From the IMG/VR virus record IMGVR_UViG_3300036985_005960, positions 1 to 64,000 of that record: DNA of 64,000 bases, one strand, 5' to 3'. Made by a program: the position numbers and the translations under genes. The notes below the pieces were generated by a model. The model had not been told where the DNA came from. It saw only the letters and a program-made list of their open reading frames with translations, and searched no databases. Source of the stretch: a virus. Within the stretch, counting starts at the first letter, position 1. Each line of letters opens with the position of its first letter. This document shows positions 40,548-49,052 of this stretch, piece after piece.

Positions 40548-41684
40548 CTAATCTCCTAAAATTATAACTTCTGCAGCTTCAGAAGAAACTTCTTCTATGC
40601 TATCTTCTAGATCAACTTGATTTTCGTTAGCATATAATTCAGGGTTATTTAAGCGTTTTAGCGTTTCTTCTTTTTCAGCACCAGCTTTTTGTAATTGAGC
40701 AATGAAATCTTTCATAGTAGTCTTAGAATCTTCTGTAGCTTCATAAGAAGCTTTATAGGATTCCTCATCAAATAAGATACCGCCAGTTTCTTTGTCTTTC
40801 GAAAAGAAGACTTCTCTATTAACACTCATACCATTATTTCTGTTTTTTTCAAACATAATAAATCTCTTCTGTCCATATACATGAACATAGCTAAGAGATG
40901 AAATAGCATGGACAAGAGCACTAGCACCTAAATAGGTTCCATCTCTTTTACATTGTAAAATTAATTGTAAATTACAATTATATTTTTCTGTCCATTTAGT
41001 AAGCTTATCAATAAGCATAAATAGTAATTTTTTTGCTTTGATCTTACCTTCGTATAATTCAAAAAGTTGTTCAAAAATTACAGAAAATGAATCTGCAATT
41101 AATAAGTCATAATTTTTGAAACATTGTTCCATAAGATCCCAATATTGATTAGCAGTAACACCTTGTCTGAAATAATTAACAAGGTAAACAAAATCAACAT
41201 TTTCTATACAACGAGAGTTCCTTACTTCTTTAGCAATTTCATGTTCTACCATTTCGGCACTAAGCATAGCTGCTTTAATAGATGGATTCAGCTCTACTGC
41301 TTTAGAGAATAGTAGTAACCTGCTAACAGTTTTACCACTACCAGCTTTAGCAGCAACTGCATCAACTGATTTTCTCACAAAACCATTATCAGATACAATC
41401 CTATCAAATAAAGTACCTGTAGGTATAGTTTCTGAAATTAATTCAGATAAATCTACATTTTTATAGTTATTTACTTTTAATTCTATCTTATGATTATTAG
41501 TATGAGAATTATCTTTTATCTCTGTATCAGAAGCAGTATAATTTTCTTTTTTATAATTATTATATTTAGTTCGAAAGTATTCAAATTTACAAAGACCTGG
41601 GTAGAGAGCTTCGTACGTATCAAATGCTGATTTAGCATCAATACTTAAATCAGGTACTTTTTTTATGTATTCTATTACATTCAT
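40548..41684 (-). CDS. RecA/DnaB-fold P-loop ATPase
   Basis: A 378-residue protein with Walker A AKAGSGKT at 112-119 and a Walker B-like strand (YDLLIADSFSV) further on, then QLILQCKRDGTYLGASAL, which matches the region after motif H3 in DnaB/RadA-type ATPases. The N-terminal 100 residues are separate and polar, and the C-terminus is acidic. It could be a helicase loader, a recombinase of the RadA type, or a second replicative helicase; a different ATPase of related fold lies at 52539. It ends in TAG. Confidence 0.82.
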   Translation of the reverse strand: MNVIEYIKKVPDLSIDAKSAFDTYEALYPGLCKFEYFRTKYNNYKKENYTASDTEIKDNSHTNNHKIELKVNNYKNVDLSELISETIPTGTLFDRIVSDNGFVRKSVDAVAAKAGSGKTVSRLLLFSKAVELNPSIKAAMLSAEMVEHEIAKEVRNSRCIENVDFVYLVNYFRQGVTANQYWDLMEQCFKNYDLLIADSFSVIFEQLFELYEGKIKAKKLLFMLIDKLTKWTEKYNCNLQLILQCKRDGTYLGASALVHAISSLSYVHVYGQKRFIMFEKNRNNGMSVNREVFFSKDKETGGILFDEESYKASYEATEDSKTTMKDFIAQLQKAGAEKEETLKRLNNPELYANENQVDLEDSIEEVSSEAAEVIILGD

Positions 41685-41685
41685 A

Positions 41686-41904
41686 TTATGTAGATTGTGT
41701 ATATTGTATTTTTAAATTTAATTCTTCTATTTCTTCAGCCAGATCACTTTTTTCTGATTCTAATCTCTTAACAGATTTTTCTGAAGCTTCTAATTGAGAT
41801 TCTAACTCTTTAATTTCGTGCTGTAATTCTGATATAACATTATTAACAGAATCAACAGCTTGATCAATTTCTCTTTGTTTCATTATAAGTCTAATTGTTG
41901 ACAA
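41686..41904 (-). CDS. Small coiled-coil protein
   Basis: A 72-residue protein that is almost entirely one heptad-patterned helix (ISELQHEIKELESQLEASEK, then VKRLESEKSDLAEEIEELNL). It starts inside the 3' end of the dCMP deaminase gene (22-base overlap) and ends one base before the ATPase start. Likely an oligomerising accessory factor; function unknown. Confidence 0.75.
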   Translation of the reverse strand: MSTIRLIMKQREIDQAVDSVNNVISELQHEIKELESQLEASEKSVKRLESEKSDLAEEIEELNLKIQYTQST

Positions 41905-42317
41905 GATATACCAAGAGATTTTAAAAATTCCAGTGGCTTAATATCTTTGTATTGTTTTATATAATATATTTCATGTATGCTATTTAAATAAATAACTTTA
42001 GCACATTCCATACACGGAGATATTGTACTAAACATCCTGTAAGTATTACCTTTTTTATTTATCCATCTAGTTTTGATAAACTGCCTTATAGCTTCACACT
42101 CCGCATGTATAACTTCCGGTCTGGTTCTATCATTTTCATCTTTATAACCAAGATATTCAAATACTGATGGTAGACAATTATGCCCCATTCCGATTGATCT
42201 GTCTATTTCCCCTTCAGAACATACTATAACAGCACCGACTTTTAAGTGAGGATCACCAGATTTAGTAGATTGAGCAACAGCCTGAGCCATCCACTTCTTT
42301 TTATCTATTTCTTCCAT
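41883..42317 (-). CDS. Deoxycytidylate (dCMP) deaminase family
   Basis: This enzyme family converts dCMP to dUMP, feeding dTMP synthesis. The 144-residue protein has the zinc-binding cytidine-deaminase signature His71-Ala-Glu73 in VIHAECEAI and Pro-Cys102-x-x-Cys105 in SPCMECAKV. It fits with the phage's ribonucleotide reductase. The C-terminal extension (IYYIKQYKDIKPLEFLKSLG) is typical of ComEB-type dCMP deaminases. No thymidylate synthase lies in this window. It overlaps the gene on each side. Confidence 0.92.
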   Translation of the reverse strand: MEEIDKKKWMAQAVAQSTKSGDPHLKVGAVIVCSEGEIDRSIGMGHNCLPSVFEYLGYKDENDRTRPEVIHAECEAIRQFIKTRWINKKGNTYRMFSTISPCMECAKVIYLNSIHEIYYIKQYKDIKPLEFLKSLGISCQQLDL

Positions 42318-42616
42318 TTTAATATTTTAAATTTTTGATCTGTATTATTTATATCAATAAGTATCATACCATCTCCGGTATTATATCTTAAAGGTATATT
42401 TAATTCTTTTATTTGATTGATATCGAAGTATTCCATTAAATCATTAAATTTAATTTCATCTTTAGTAGTATCTATTGATTTATAATGAGTATCAAAAATA
42501 TCAGAATCTTCTTCAAAATTAGTATCATAAATTAATCCCTTATCATCATTTAAGCAAATGTCAATAGAAGTAATAATATCATATTGTAGATTTTCTTTTT
42601 TATTTTCTTGCATCAT
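42305..42616 (-). CDS. Unknown 103-residue acidic protein
   Basis: A small, very acidic protein (CLNDDKGLIYDTNFEEDSD) with no recognised domain. It overlaps the HNH gene by 4 bases and the deaminase by 13 bases, which supports it as a true member of the operon. Its low pI could suit a DNA mimic, but nothing further supports that. Confidence 0.7.
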   Translation of the reverse strand: MMQENKKENLQYDIITSIDICLNDDKGLIYDTNFEEDSDIFDTHYKSIDTTKDEIKFNDLMEYFDINQIKELNIPLRYNTGDGMILIDINNTDQKFKILKWKK

Positions 42617-42978
42617 TTAATTGGTATTGGTTCTTTGGTATTTTTGTATTTAGAGGTAACTAAACCGAACATTTTATTATAGATAAATTGTATATTTTCA
42701 AAATGAGTAACCCATCTTAAATTACAAGATCTATTATCATCACGTTTGCCATTTATGTGGTGTACCTCATTATACATAAATGGGTTGTCAACAAATACAC
42801 TAGCTACAATACGATGAACATAAAATGCTCTTCTACAACCTGGTCTAGATAATGTAACGCGGCGATAACCTTCTTCGTTTAAACTACCTTTGACAATTTT
42901 GTTTCTTTTAACATTTTTCAATTTACCGTTATGATTAATCATATAATTATCATAGCCAGGTATTGTTTTCCAACTCAT
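42613..42978 (-). CDS. HNH homing endonuclease with NUMOD4 domain
   Basis: A 121-residue homing endonuclease. The N-terminal NUMOD4 DNA-binding motif is visible (WKTIPGYDNYMINHNGKLKN), followed by the HNH domain (FYVHRIVASVF, EVHHINGKRDDNRSCNLRWV). It is free-standing and lies just upstream of the dCMP deaminase operon. I saw no group I core around it, so it is more likely an intronless mobile gene than an intron ORF. Confidence 0.93.
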   Translation of the reverse strand: MSWKTIPGYDNYMINHNGKLKNVKRNKIVKGSLNEEGYRRVTLSRPGCRRAFYVHRIVASVFVDNPFMYNEVHHINGKRDDNRSCNLRWVTHFENIQFIYNKMFGLVTSKYKNTKEPIPIK

Positions 42979-42989
42979 TTCTATATTAT

Positions 42990-43271
42990 TTATACAGGCG
43001 TTTCTTCTGTAGGTTTTTTAAGATAGACTTTTTTGAGTAAGCCTTTAACTTCTTCTAATTTTTTAAATTTTTCTTCAATTTCACCTTCCAATTTTAATAT
43101 CGTTACAGCAAATTCTACAACACCAAGAGATAGTGACTGAACAAATTTAAATTCATCCTCATTTTTAAATTTACCTCCTGTTGCAGCACACATTAAGTAG
43201 TGAGCAATAGCTTCCGAATCGAAATCTTTAATATGATGTTTTTGGGGGATGATCTCTTCTTTATTTTCCAT
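42990..43271 (-). CDS. Unknown 93-residue protein
   Basis: I start at the ATG at 43271 (MENKEEII), 4 bases after the upstream stop, rather than at an earlier in-frame ATG that would overlap the upstream gene by 38 bases. The protein is helical (AIAHYLMCAATGGKFKNEDEF; FKKLEEVKGLLKKVYLKKP). Function unknown. Confidence 0.7.
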   Translation of the reverse strand: MENKEEIIPQKHHIKDFDSEAIAHYLMCAATGGKFKNEDEFKFVQSLSLGVVEFAVTILKLEGEIEEKFKKLEEVKGLLKKVYLKKPTEETPV

Positions 43272-43275
43272 ATTT

Positions 43276-43491
43276 TTACAGATTAGCTTTTTTAATAAAG
43301 TAATTATACACATCCGGTATGTGCTTCTTATAATAGGGTTGATTATCTTTGCACCAATCTTTTATTTCTTCCTTTGTTTTAAAAGGTTTAATATGAGAGT
43401 AACTGCTTGTAATCATATTAAATATTGGCTCTAATTCATCAATGAAATCCTGGACTGTCCAGCCTTCCCATATGTGTTTTGTATTATCCAT
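43276..43491 (-). CDS. Unknown 71-residue protein
   Basis: Small Trp/Lys-rich protein (HIWEGWTVQDFIDELEPIF) with a C-terminal helical part. It overlaps the gene upstream by 8 bases. No family recognised. Confidence 0.65.
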   Translation of the reverse strand: MDNTKHIWEGWTVQDFIDELEPIFNMITSSYSHIKPFKTKEEIKDWCKDNQPYYKKHIPDVYNYFIKKANL

Positions 43492-43861
43492 TTTTAAGTA
43501 TTTTTATAAGTTTGTCTAAGCAAGCAGTTTCTGCTTCTTCATAATTTTTATAATCATTAGATTCCTCTACTAACTCATCATCCTTATAGATACTATAACA
43601 ATAATTTACATTTATAGAAGAAAAAATCTCATGCTTATCCCTAAACCATCTGAAAGCTTGAGAGTAGGTTGGTGCTGAAGCAGCATTATCTAAATAATTC
43701 CACTTACCACTATGAAAATGTGATGTATTTAGTCTTACTTTTGGTTGTCTAGTATCATACCAAGCCATACAAGATTCATCAAAACCTATTTCTTTCATTA
43801 ATAACGATTGTTCACAGGTTAAAAAATCTTTATTATTATTTATTTCTAGGAAATCCTTCAT
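43484..43861 (-). CDS. Small Bacteroidota phage protein, SQAFRWFRDKH type
   Basis: This 125-residue protein has an LxxxQSLLMKEIGFDESCMAWY N-terminus and a C-terminal APTYSQAFRWFRDKHEI plus YEEAETACLDKLI pattern. I recognise this as a recurring family of short proteins in Bacteroidota phages and mobile elements, of unknown function. It overlaps neighbours on both sides. Confidence 0.8.
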   Translation of the reverse strand: MKDFLEINNNKDFLTCEQSLLMKEIGFDESCMAWYDTRQPKVRLNTSHFHSGKWNYLDNAASAPTYSQAFRWFRDKHEIFSSINVNYCYSIYKDDELVEESNDYKNYEEAETACLDKLIKILKNG

Positions 43862-44111
43862 ATTCGGTTTTTATTATATTGTAAAATTGTGTTAAGAATC
43901 CATGATCTGGTTCCATTAATTCTAGAGTATCCATCTTAGATAAACCTTTCTGTGTTTTATACAAGATATGTATATCTGTACCAGATTGCTTTGTAAATTC
44001 GGCATAAAGCGTATTATAGGCATCTTTAAAGGCTACCCCATATTGAGTAGCCATTTCTCGGATCATACGGTTAATATGAAATCTCTTATATTTATAGCAG
44101 AACGGAATCAT
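43836..44111 (-). CDS. Unknown 91-residue protein
   Basis: A basic helical N-terminus (IPFCYKYKRFHINRMIREM) is followed by YGVAFKDAYNTLYAEFTKQSG, a helix-turn-helix-like segment seen in small phage proteins. It overlaps the start of the gene downstream by 26 bases and uses an ATGA overlap with the gene upstream. Function unknown. Confidence 0.7.
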   Translation of the reverse strand: MIPFCYKYKRFHINRMIREMATQYGVAFKDAYNTLYAEFTKQSGTDIHILYKTQKGLSKMDTLELMEPDHGFLTQFYNIIKTEYEGFPRNK

Positions 44112-44452
44112 GATAATTTTAGAAATTCATTTATCAATAAAAAAGATTCATCATTAAATTTGATAGTTTTGTATTCAATCTCAAATTCTGTTTCTCCTAC
44201 ACAAAGCCAATTCAATGCTTCTTGTACCATGAAAGGTAATTCTGAGTCTAAACCATATTCTTTAACATACATTTTATCTGAGTTAGAGGTAGCAACATCT
44301 TCTGATGATTCATCACCTGCTATTACACGATCTATCCTACCTTGGTAAAGGTCTAATAGCCAGTCTTCTCCTGTGGAGTACAAAAAAGCGTACCCACCAT
44401 CTTCGACAACGATATCAATATCGCTGTCATTTTTAATTACTAATACTTTCAT
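44108..44452 (-). CDS. Unknown 114-residue acidic protein
   Basis: A strongly acidic protein (NDSDIDIVVEDGGYAFLY; AGDESSEDVATSNSD) without a recognised domain. ATGA overlaps with both neighbours support it as real. Function unknown. Confidence 0.7.
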   Translation of the reverse strand: MKVLVIKNDSDIDIVVEDGGYAFLYSTGEDWLLDLYQGRIDRVIAGDESSEDVATSNSDKMYVKEYGLDSELPFMVQEALNWLCVGETEFEIEYKTIKFNDESFLLINEFLKLS

Positions 44453-44775
44453 CGTTGTATTATTTTTCCTGCGTTTATAGAATATTCTCCTTGATTAGCA
44501 CCACCACCGGTTGCACTTATGTTTCCTGTAAAAAGAACAGAAAATACTTTTTTATAAGTACTTAACACATTAACTTTTCTTGCTGCACGATGAGAACCAG
44601 ATAACCATTTTAGATTTACATGAATAGATTTTATCGCTCCAGGATTACCACTAACAAAGAATAGACATCTTTCGCCGCCCTTGTAAAGTTTAAAAACTTC
44701 ACAAGTATCTCTATCTATAAGTACATCAGTATAGCCTGGAACCAGTCTCCTAGTTTCAGTTTCTATATTATTCAT
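44449..44775 (-). CDS. Unknown 108-residue basic protein
   Basis: Beta-rich with a Gly-rich C-terminus (NISATGGGANQGEYSINAGK). It overlaps the DNA ligase stop by 8 bases and the next gene by 4. It contains LSGSHRAARKVNVLSTY, which is basic and could bind nucleic acid. No family recognised. Confidence 0.68.
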   Translation of the reverse strand: MNNIETETRRLVPGYTDVLIDRDTCEVFKLYKGGERCLFFVSGNPGAIKSIHVNLKWLSGSHRAARKVNVLSTYKKVFSVLFTGNISATGGGANQGEYSINAGKIIQR

Positions 44776-45928
44776 AATCTCTTACAGATTTAAATTTAGG
44801 AAAACGTAATTTTCCGTATTCAGTTAATCCAAAATATTCAACAGTTCCTTGTTGCCCAATAACGCTTATTTTGTTTTCCAAAAGATCTTTACATTTAATG
44901 TGATTCCAACCTCTTGCCATTCCAGCATCTTGTTGTACTCCATTATGTTTAATAATAATCTTTGCAGCAACACCCTTATTAGTTCCTTCACCTTCAATTA
45001 CATCAATGATTTCACATTCTGTATCCATTTTTTCTTTACGTTTAAGTAAATATGGGGAGCGTTTATCAACGTCATAAGGGGAACCTTTTAATCTTAAGAT
45101 AGAGCCTTCATAACCTTCTGCTAAAGCTTTATTATGAAATTCTGTATAGTGTTCTTCAGATTCTACAAATTCAGACTTTTCATGAAGAATATAGTCTAAT
45201 TTCAAATCAGTTTTAAACCATATAGTTAAAGTTTCATCTCTATCAAGAGCATCAAGTTGAGTGTCATCCTTATCATAATAATCGTAAATATGATATTCAG
45301 CATTAGCTTTAGAATATTCACGTTCTGCAGGAGTAGGTTTTTGTTTTCTAAGAATTGACATTAATTCCTCAAACTCATACTTTAAAGCATGATTGTAGAA
45401 TTCGCCATCTAATATAATAGTTGGATGTTGTTCAAAGAATGGTTTTAAGGATTCTTTAATATGATTGCAGTTTAACCATTCTTTTCCTGTACGTGTTTGA
45501 AGATATACTTTACCATCTTTTAACATAGCATTACATCTTGCACCATCTAATTTATTAGAAGCTAAAGCCGGCCATGATATAGGTTTCTTCTTGATATAAT
45601 CAGGATAAACCATTCCTGATGGACACAACATTGGCAGCCATAATTTATTATCAGCAATTTCTTCTATTGATCTGAAATAATTACTACGAAGCTTTTTACC
45701 TACTTCTTGTTCAACCATTAAATGACTTTGTTGCTCTGGTGTAGTAGCGTTAGATTTACCAACATTTTGAGCTTTTGCCTCAGAAAAAATTGGATCCTTG
45801 ATTTTTCCGCCTAATTGACCATCAGTACAGAATATACCAAAAATATCATCTTTAGTACCTTGCCAACATTGCCAAATTCTTGTTTTACCTTTTGAATCTG
45901 AGGTGTACAGAGTTGTTTTATTTTCCAT
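44768..45928 (-). CDS. ATP-dependent DNA ligase with N-terminal WGR-like domain
   Basis: This 386-residue enzyme seals nicks in duplex DNA. The nucleotidyltransferase core is intact: motif I KLDGAR (Lys126 accepts AMP), LDGEFYN (motif III), EGSILRL (motif IV region), and YLLKRKEKMDTECEIID (motif V/OB start). Residues about 1-75 (ARG-rich TRIWQCWQGTKDDIFGIF; GGKIKDPIFSEAKAQN) resemble a WGR-type domain, as in some phage ligases. It overlaps the neighbours by 1 and 8 bases and fits the replication module. Confidence 0.93.
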   Translation of the reverse strand: MENKTTLYTSDSKGKTRIWQCWQGTKDDIFGIFCTDGQLGGKIKDPIFSEAKAQNVGKSNATTPEQQSHLMVEQEVGKKLRSNYFRSIEEIADNKLWLPMLCPSGMVYPDYIKKKPISWPALASNKLDGARCNAMLKDGKVYLQTRTGKEWLNCNHIKESLKPFFEQHPTIILDGEFYNHALKYEFEELMSILRKQKPTPAEREYSKANAEYHIYDYYDKDDTQLDALDRDETLTIWFKTDLKLDYILHEKSEFVESEEHYTEFHNKALAEGYEGSILRLKGSPYDVDKRSPYLLKRKEKMDTECEIIDVIEGEGTNKGVAAKIIIKHNGVQQDAGMARGWNHIKCKDLLENKISVIGQQGTVEYFGLTEYGKLRFPKFKSVRDYE

Positions 45929-46365
45929 TATAATTTTATAATTTTCTGTTGTTCTTTACTAAAATAACAAGGTTTAATATCTGTTGTTTTTATATGCTCC
46001 ATCATTCTTGTGAATTCCGGTAATTTCAAATCATCATCAGACATCTCATGTCTAGAGAAATATTTATCTATTGATTCTTTATTAGATCGAATTAAATCTC
46101 CATTACCACATAAGTTATCAAGATTATCAAGCATCCAACTTCTACAAGCAAACATTGATGGGGTAATAAAATGATTTCTTGACGCGATAACTTGGGCTAC
46201 ACAGAATATTCCATATTTTGTATCATCCCAATTCCATTTATAAATAAATCCAATTGGAATTAAACTTATATCTGCAGCACCTTTATTTTCACAATCTTCA
46301 ATATATTCTTTATCATAACTTTTGTTATGACAAATTTCACATTCATATTCTATATTAACTTTCAT
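45928..46365 (-). CDS. Unknown 145-residue protein with putative zinc site
   Basis: I start at the ATG at 46365 (MKVNIEYECEIC), one base after the upstream stop; the longer frame would overlap the upstream gene by 32 bases. The N-terminal CEICHNKSYDKEYIEDCE (Cys-x-x-Cys plus later Cys) may bind zinc. The rest is mixed, ending in a Lys-rich tail. Function unknown. It shares a base with the ligase start. Confidence 0.7.
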   Translation of the reverse strand: MKVNIEYECEICHNKSYDKEYIEDCENKGAADISLIPIGFIYKWNWDDTKYGIFCVAQVIASRNHFITPSMFACRSWMLDNLDNLCGNGDLIRSNKESIDKYFSRHEMSDDDLKLPEFTRMMEHIKTTDIKPCYFSKEQQKIIKL

Positions 46366-46366
46366 A

Positions 46367-46588
46367 TTATATATCTTTTTGTATAAATGTTTTAACAAAT
46401 ATTGTTCTTATTGACTTTGACGGTAAACCATCTTCAGAAAAATCACCATCCATATCATCTACTTCTGGTATACCAGATTTAGTAAATGATACAATTTGTC
46501 CATGTTCCATATTAGTAGCTTGTCTAGCCGGTTTATAGGCAATATAATCACCTACTTTAACCTCTTGTCCTATTGAATCTTTATGCAT
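46367..46588 (-). CDS. Unknown 73-residue small beta-barrel-like protein
   Basis: A short protein with VGDYIAYKPARQ and GQIVSFTKSGIPEVDD, a pattern typical of small SH3/KOW-like phage accessory proteins. It overlaps the upstream gene by 8 bases. Function unknown. Confidence 0.68.
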   Translation of the reverse strand: MHKDSIGQEVKVGDYIAYKPARQATNMEHGQIVSFTKSGIPEVDDMDGDFSEDGLPSKSIRTIFVKTFIQKDI

Positions 46589-46772
46589 TCCAGTTTCTGA
46601 GTTTTTTATGTTCTTCTTCAGTTCTCATCCATTTTAAACACGGTCTGTCTTCTGACATGGTTAATGAGGAAATTAAACCTAACATTTCATCATATCCTAA
46701 TGGTCCGCTGTTTTTCTTCCCTTGATGTACTATAAAACAACCTGTTTCTTTTATAATTTTTATTTCTTCCAT
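46581..46772 (-). CDS. Unknown 63-residue protein
   Basis: Small protein with HQGKKNSGPLGYDEMLGLIS, no family recognised. Its start shares a base with the chaperonin stop, so it is cotranscribed with it. Confidence 0.62.
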   Translation of the reverse strand: MEEIKIIKETGCFIVHQGKKNSGPLGYDEMLGLISSLTMSEDRPCLKWMRTEEEHKKLRNWNA

Positions 46773-48271
46773 TATTCTTTTCTAAAACTGTTAATATACA
46801 AATCACTGGTTAATATACTCAAAGCAACAGAAGTAGCATTAATTAAAGTACTTTCAACAGTTTTGTAACTATCTAGAATATTTAATTTTCTTGCATCTGC
46901 TGTCTTATTAGATCTCAAGTCATGAGTTACAAAGAATTTTGAAGAAATTACTTCTCCAATAATTTTATTACTTTTATAGGTTGCATCACATAATGCAAAA
47001 CAACTATTAAATATTAATGCTTCTCCAAGAGACATTTCTTTTTCTCGAAACTTTTTATTATTAAGGATAATTGCAGCTTTCAGAATTGAGATTCCTCCAC
47101 CTGGCAATACACCATATTTCAAGGCATTTTGACAAGCTTTTAAACCATCATCATATAAATCTTTTCTTTCTTGAAATTCAGTATCAGTAGCACCATATAT
47201 GCTAAGAATAGCATTCTTACTCGATAAACTAGAAATTCTGTCTTGTAGTTTCTTTATTTTGAAATCCACAGAAGTAGAATTAATTTGATTTTTAATCATA
47301 GTAATTCTATCATCAATAATAGTTTTATAATCCTCAAATTTAGATAGAGGTTCAGAAATAATAGTTTTATCTTGAGTTATTTTAAAACCTTTGATACTAC
47401 TAACCATAGAAGCATCACATTGTTCATGTACTGCTATGCTTGTATTACAATACAAAGCTAAATCTTCTAAGAAAAATTGTCTTTGTTCGCCAAATTCAGG
47501 TAATTTTACTGGTATAATAGGAACACCATTCTTAAAGTTTTTAATACAAAGCTGTATAAAACCATTAGAAAAATCTTCTGCTATTACTAATAAAGGTTTA
47601 CCCTTTGTCATTAAAGAAGCTATCTTCTTAAGATCCTCAAGTTTTTCATTGAAAATTATAACATTTGATTCAATACTAAATTCACATGAATTACTTTGTA
47701 CATTATTAATAAACATTGGAGATATATAACCTCTGTTAAATTTATATCCATTATTAAGTAAAAAAGAATCTATGTTAAAAGATTGTTCATACTCAAAATG
47801 TCCATTTATACCACAATGATCTATAATATCTGTAATAATTCTTGCTATTTCGGTATTACCATTACAAGACGTTTTTGCAATACCAAATAAATCAAATTTA
47901 AAGCTAACCTTTTTCTTTAATTCTTTTAGTAAAGAACTAACTACATTATTAGCATCAGTTTTCAATTTATTGATATCAAAACTTTCTGGTAATTCTGCTT
48001 TTAAAATCATATCACTAGCAAAAATAACAGTACTAGAAGTACCATCACCAGCCATTGATAAAGTTCTATTAGCAGCTTGTCTAACAATTTCTATACCAGC
48101 TTGAGTTTCTGATTCTTCAAATTTGTTAGTATTATTAGCTACTGTTACTCCATCTTTTGTTATTATCAATTCTCCGTCTAAAGTATGTATAATTACATTC
48201 TTTCCAAGCGGACCAAAAGTTTTAATAACATTATCATTTAGTAATTTTACTCCTTTTCTTATATTATCCAT
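46772..48271 (-). CDS. Phage-encoded GroEL/Cpn60-type chaperonin
   Basis: A 499-residue divergent group I chaperonin. Preserved motifs of the equatorial ATPase domain are TFGPLGKNVII and ITKDGVTVA, then GDGTSSTVIFA (the nucleotide-binding loop), YDDGLKACQNALKYGVLPGG (with the catalytic Asp position and the GGG loop), and a C-terminal ILDSYKTVESTLINATSVAL match to the GroEL ILDPTKV segment. It is about 50 residues shorter than bacterial GroEL (about 545) and lacks the Gly-Gly-Met tail. No GroES-like gene lies beside it. It probably folds phage proteins, possibly the giant ones, with or without host GroES; the substrate is unknown. Confidence 0.93.
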   Translation of the reverse strand: MDNIRKGVKLLNDNVIKTFGPLGKNVIIHTLDGELIITKDGVTVANNTNKFEESETQAGIEIVRQAANRTLSMAGDGTSSTVIFASDMILKAELPESFDINKLKTDANNVVSSLLKELKKKVSFKFDLFGIAKTSCNGNTEIARIITDIIDHCGINGHFEYEQSFNIDSFLLNNGYKFNRGYISPMFINNVQSNSCEFSIESNVIIFNEKLEDLKKIASLMTKGKPLLVIAEDFSNGFIQLCIKNFKNGVPIIPVKLPEFGEQRQFFLEDLALYCNTSIAVHEQCDASMVSSIKGFKITQDKTIISEPLSKFEDYKTIIDDRITMIKNQINSTSVDFKIKKLQDRISSLSSKNAILSIYGATDTEFQERKDLYDDGLKACQNALKYGVLPGGGISILKAAIILNNKKFREKEMSLGEALIFNSCFALCDATYKSNKIIGEVISSKFFVTHDLRSNKTADARKLNILDSYKTVESTLINATSVALSILTSDLYINSFRKE

Positions 48272-48274
48272 TTA

Positions 48275-48496
48275 TTATAAGTATTTATCAAAATAAATAT
48301 CTTCAAAAGTACCGATAGATTCTGTATCATCTACTTCTGACCTTACACCAGTAACATTATGTTTTTCAAAAAATTTACTAACAGTTAATTTATTGTCTTC
48401 AACTTTTAACACTTTATAGATTCTGTTAAAATTACGGTCATTAAATTCCGGAACCAGTATAACTAATTCTTTTTCTTTAAAATTCTTCATCTTCAA
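48275..48496 (-). CDS. Unknown 73-residue protein
   Basis: A charged beta-rich protein (KEKELVILVPEFNDRNFNR; IYKVLKVEDNKLTVSKFF) resembling small KOW/SH3-like modules. It lies 3 bases before the chaperonin start and overlaps the upstream gene by 20 bases. Function unknown. Confidence 0.66.
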   Translation of the reverse strand: MKMKNFKEKELVILVPEFNDRNFNRIYKVLKVEDNKLTVSKFFEKHNVTGVRSEVDDTESIGTFEDIYFDKYL

Positions 48497-49052
48497 TTAA
48501 ATCTTTTTCTTCGTTAATATTGTTATCTTCTTTTTCACCAAAATCGTCAGATGCTTCTACACCACATAAATTTTCATAGCCAAAGCTTAGTTTTTTACAT
48601 TTAGTAAGACATCTTGTAAATTCTGCTGAATCTCGGTATTGTTTGAAACTTGTCTCTCTTAAATCATCAATTTTATCCCAATAAACATCAGGACATAAAG
48701 GAAATAATTCAATAAATTCATCTGGAAAATTATCCATTAATAAAATACATTTATCCAAAAATATTTCAAATCTTTTTAAATGATCTGAACTCCTTAAAGT
48801 AAATTCTACTTTTTTAAGTTTTCTGGTATATCCGTAGTAATAATTGAAAATCTCTAGCCATTTTTCAGCTATATCATCTTCGGTTTTTGTTCTGTTTTCG
48901 TAAAGTTCAAATACAAATAATTTTAAATTTATCGGTAGTTGAACATATACTTTTTTAAATTCTGTTTCCGAAATGCTATATAAATAAATTAGTTTATCAC
49001 TAACTTCATCCATATATTTCCTGAAACTAAATACTGCTAAATTAATTTCCAT
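48477..49052 (-). CDS. Unknown 191-residue protein with acidic tail
   Basis: A helical, aromatic-rich protein (FELYENRTKTEDDIAEKWLE; WLEIFNYYYGYTRKLKKVEF) ending in an acidic tail (NNINEEKDLIEDEEF). The tail is reminiscent of acidic C-termini that recruit partners in replication proteins, but no family match is apparent. It overlaps the primase by 16 bases. Confidence 0.72.
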   Translation of the reverse strand: MEINLAVFSFRKYMDEVSDKLIYLYSISETEFKKVYVQLPINLKLFVFELYENRTKTEDDIAEKWLEIFNYYYGYTRKLKKVEFTLRSSDHLKRFEIFLDKCILLMDNFPDEFIELFPLCPDVYWDKIDDLRETSFKQYRDSAEFTRCLTKCKKLSFGYENLCGVEASDDFGEKEDNNINEEKDLIEDEEF

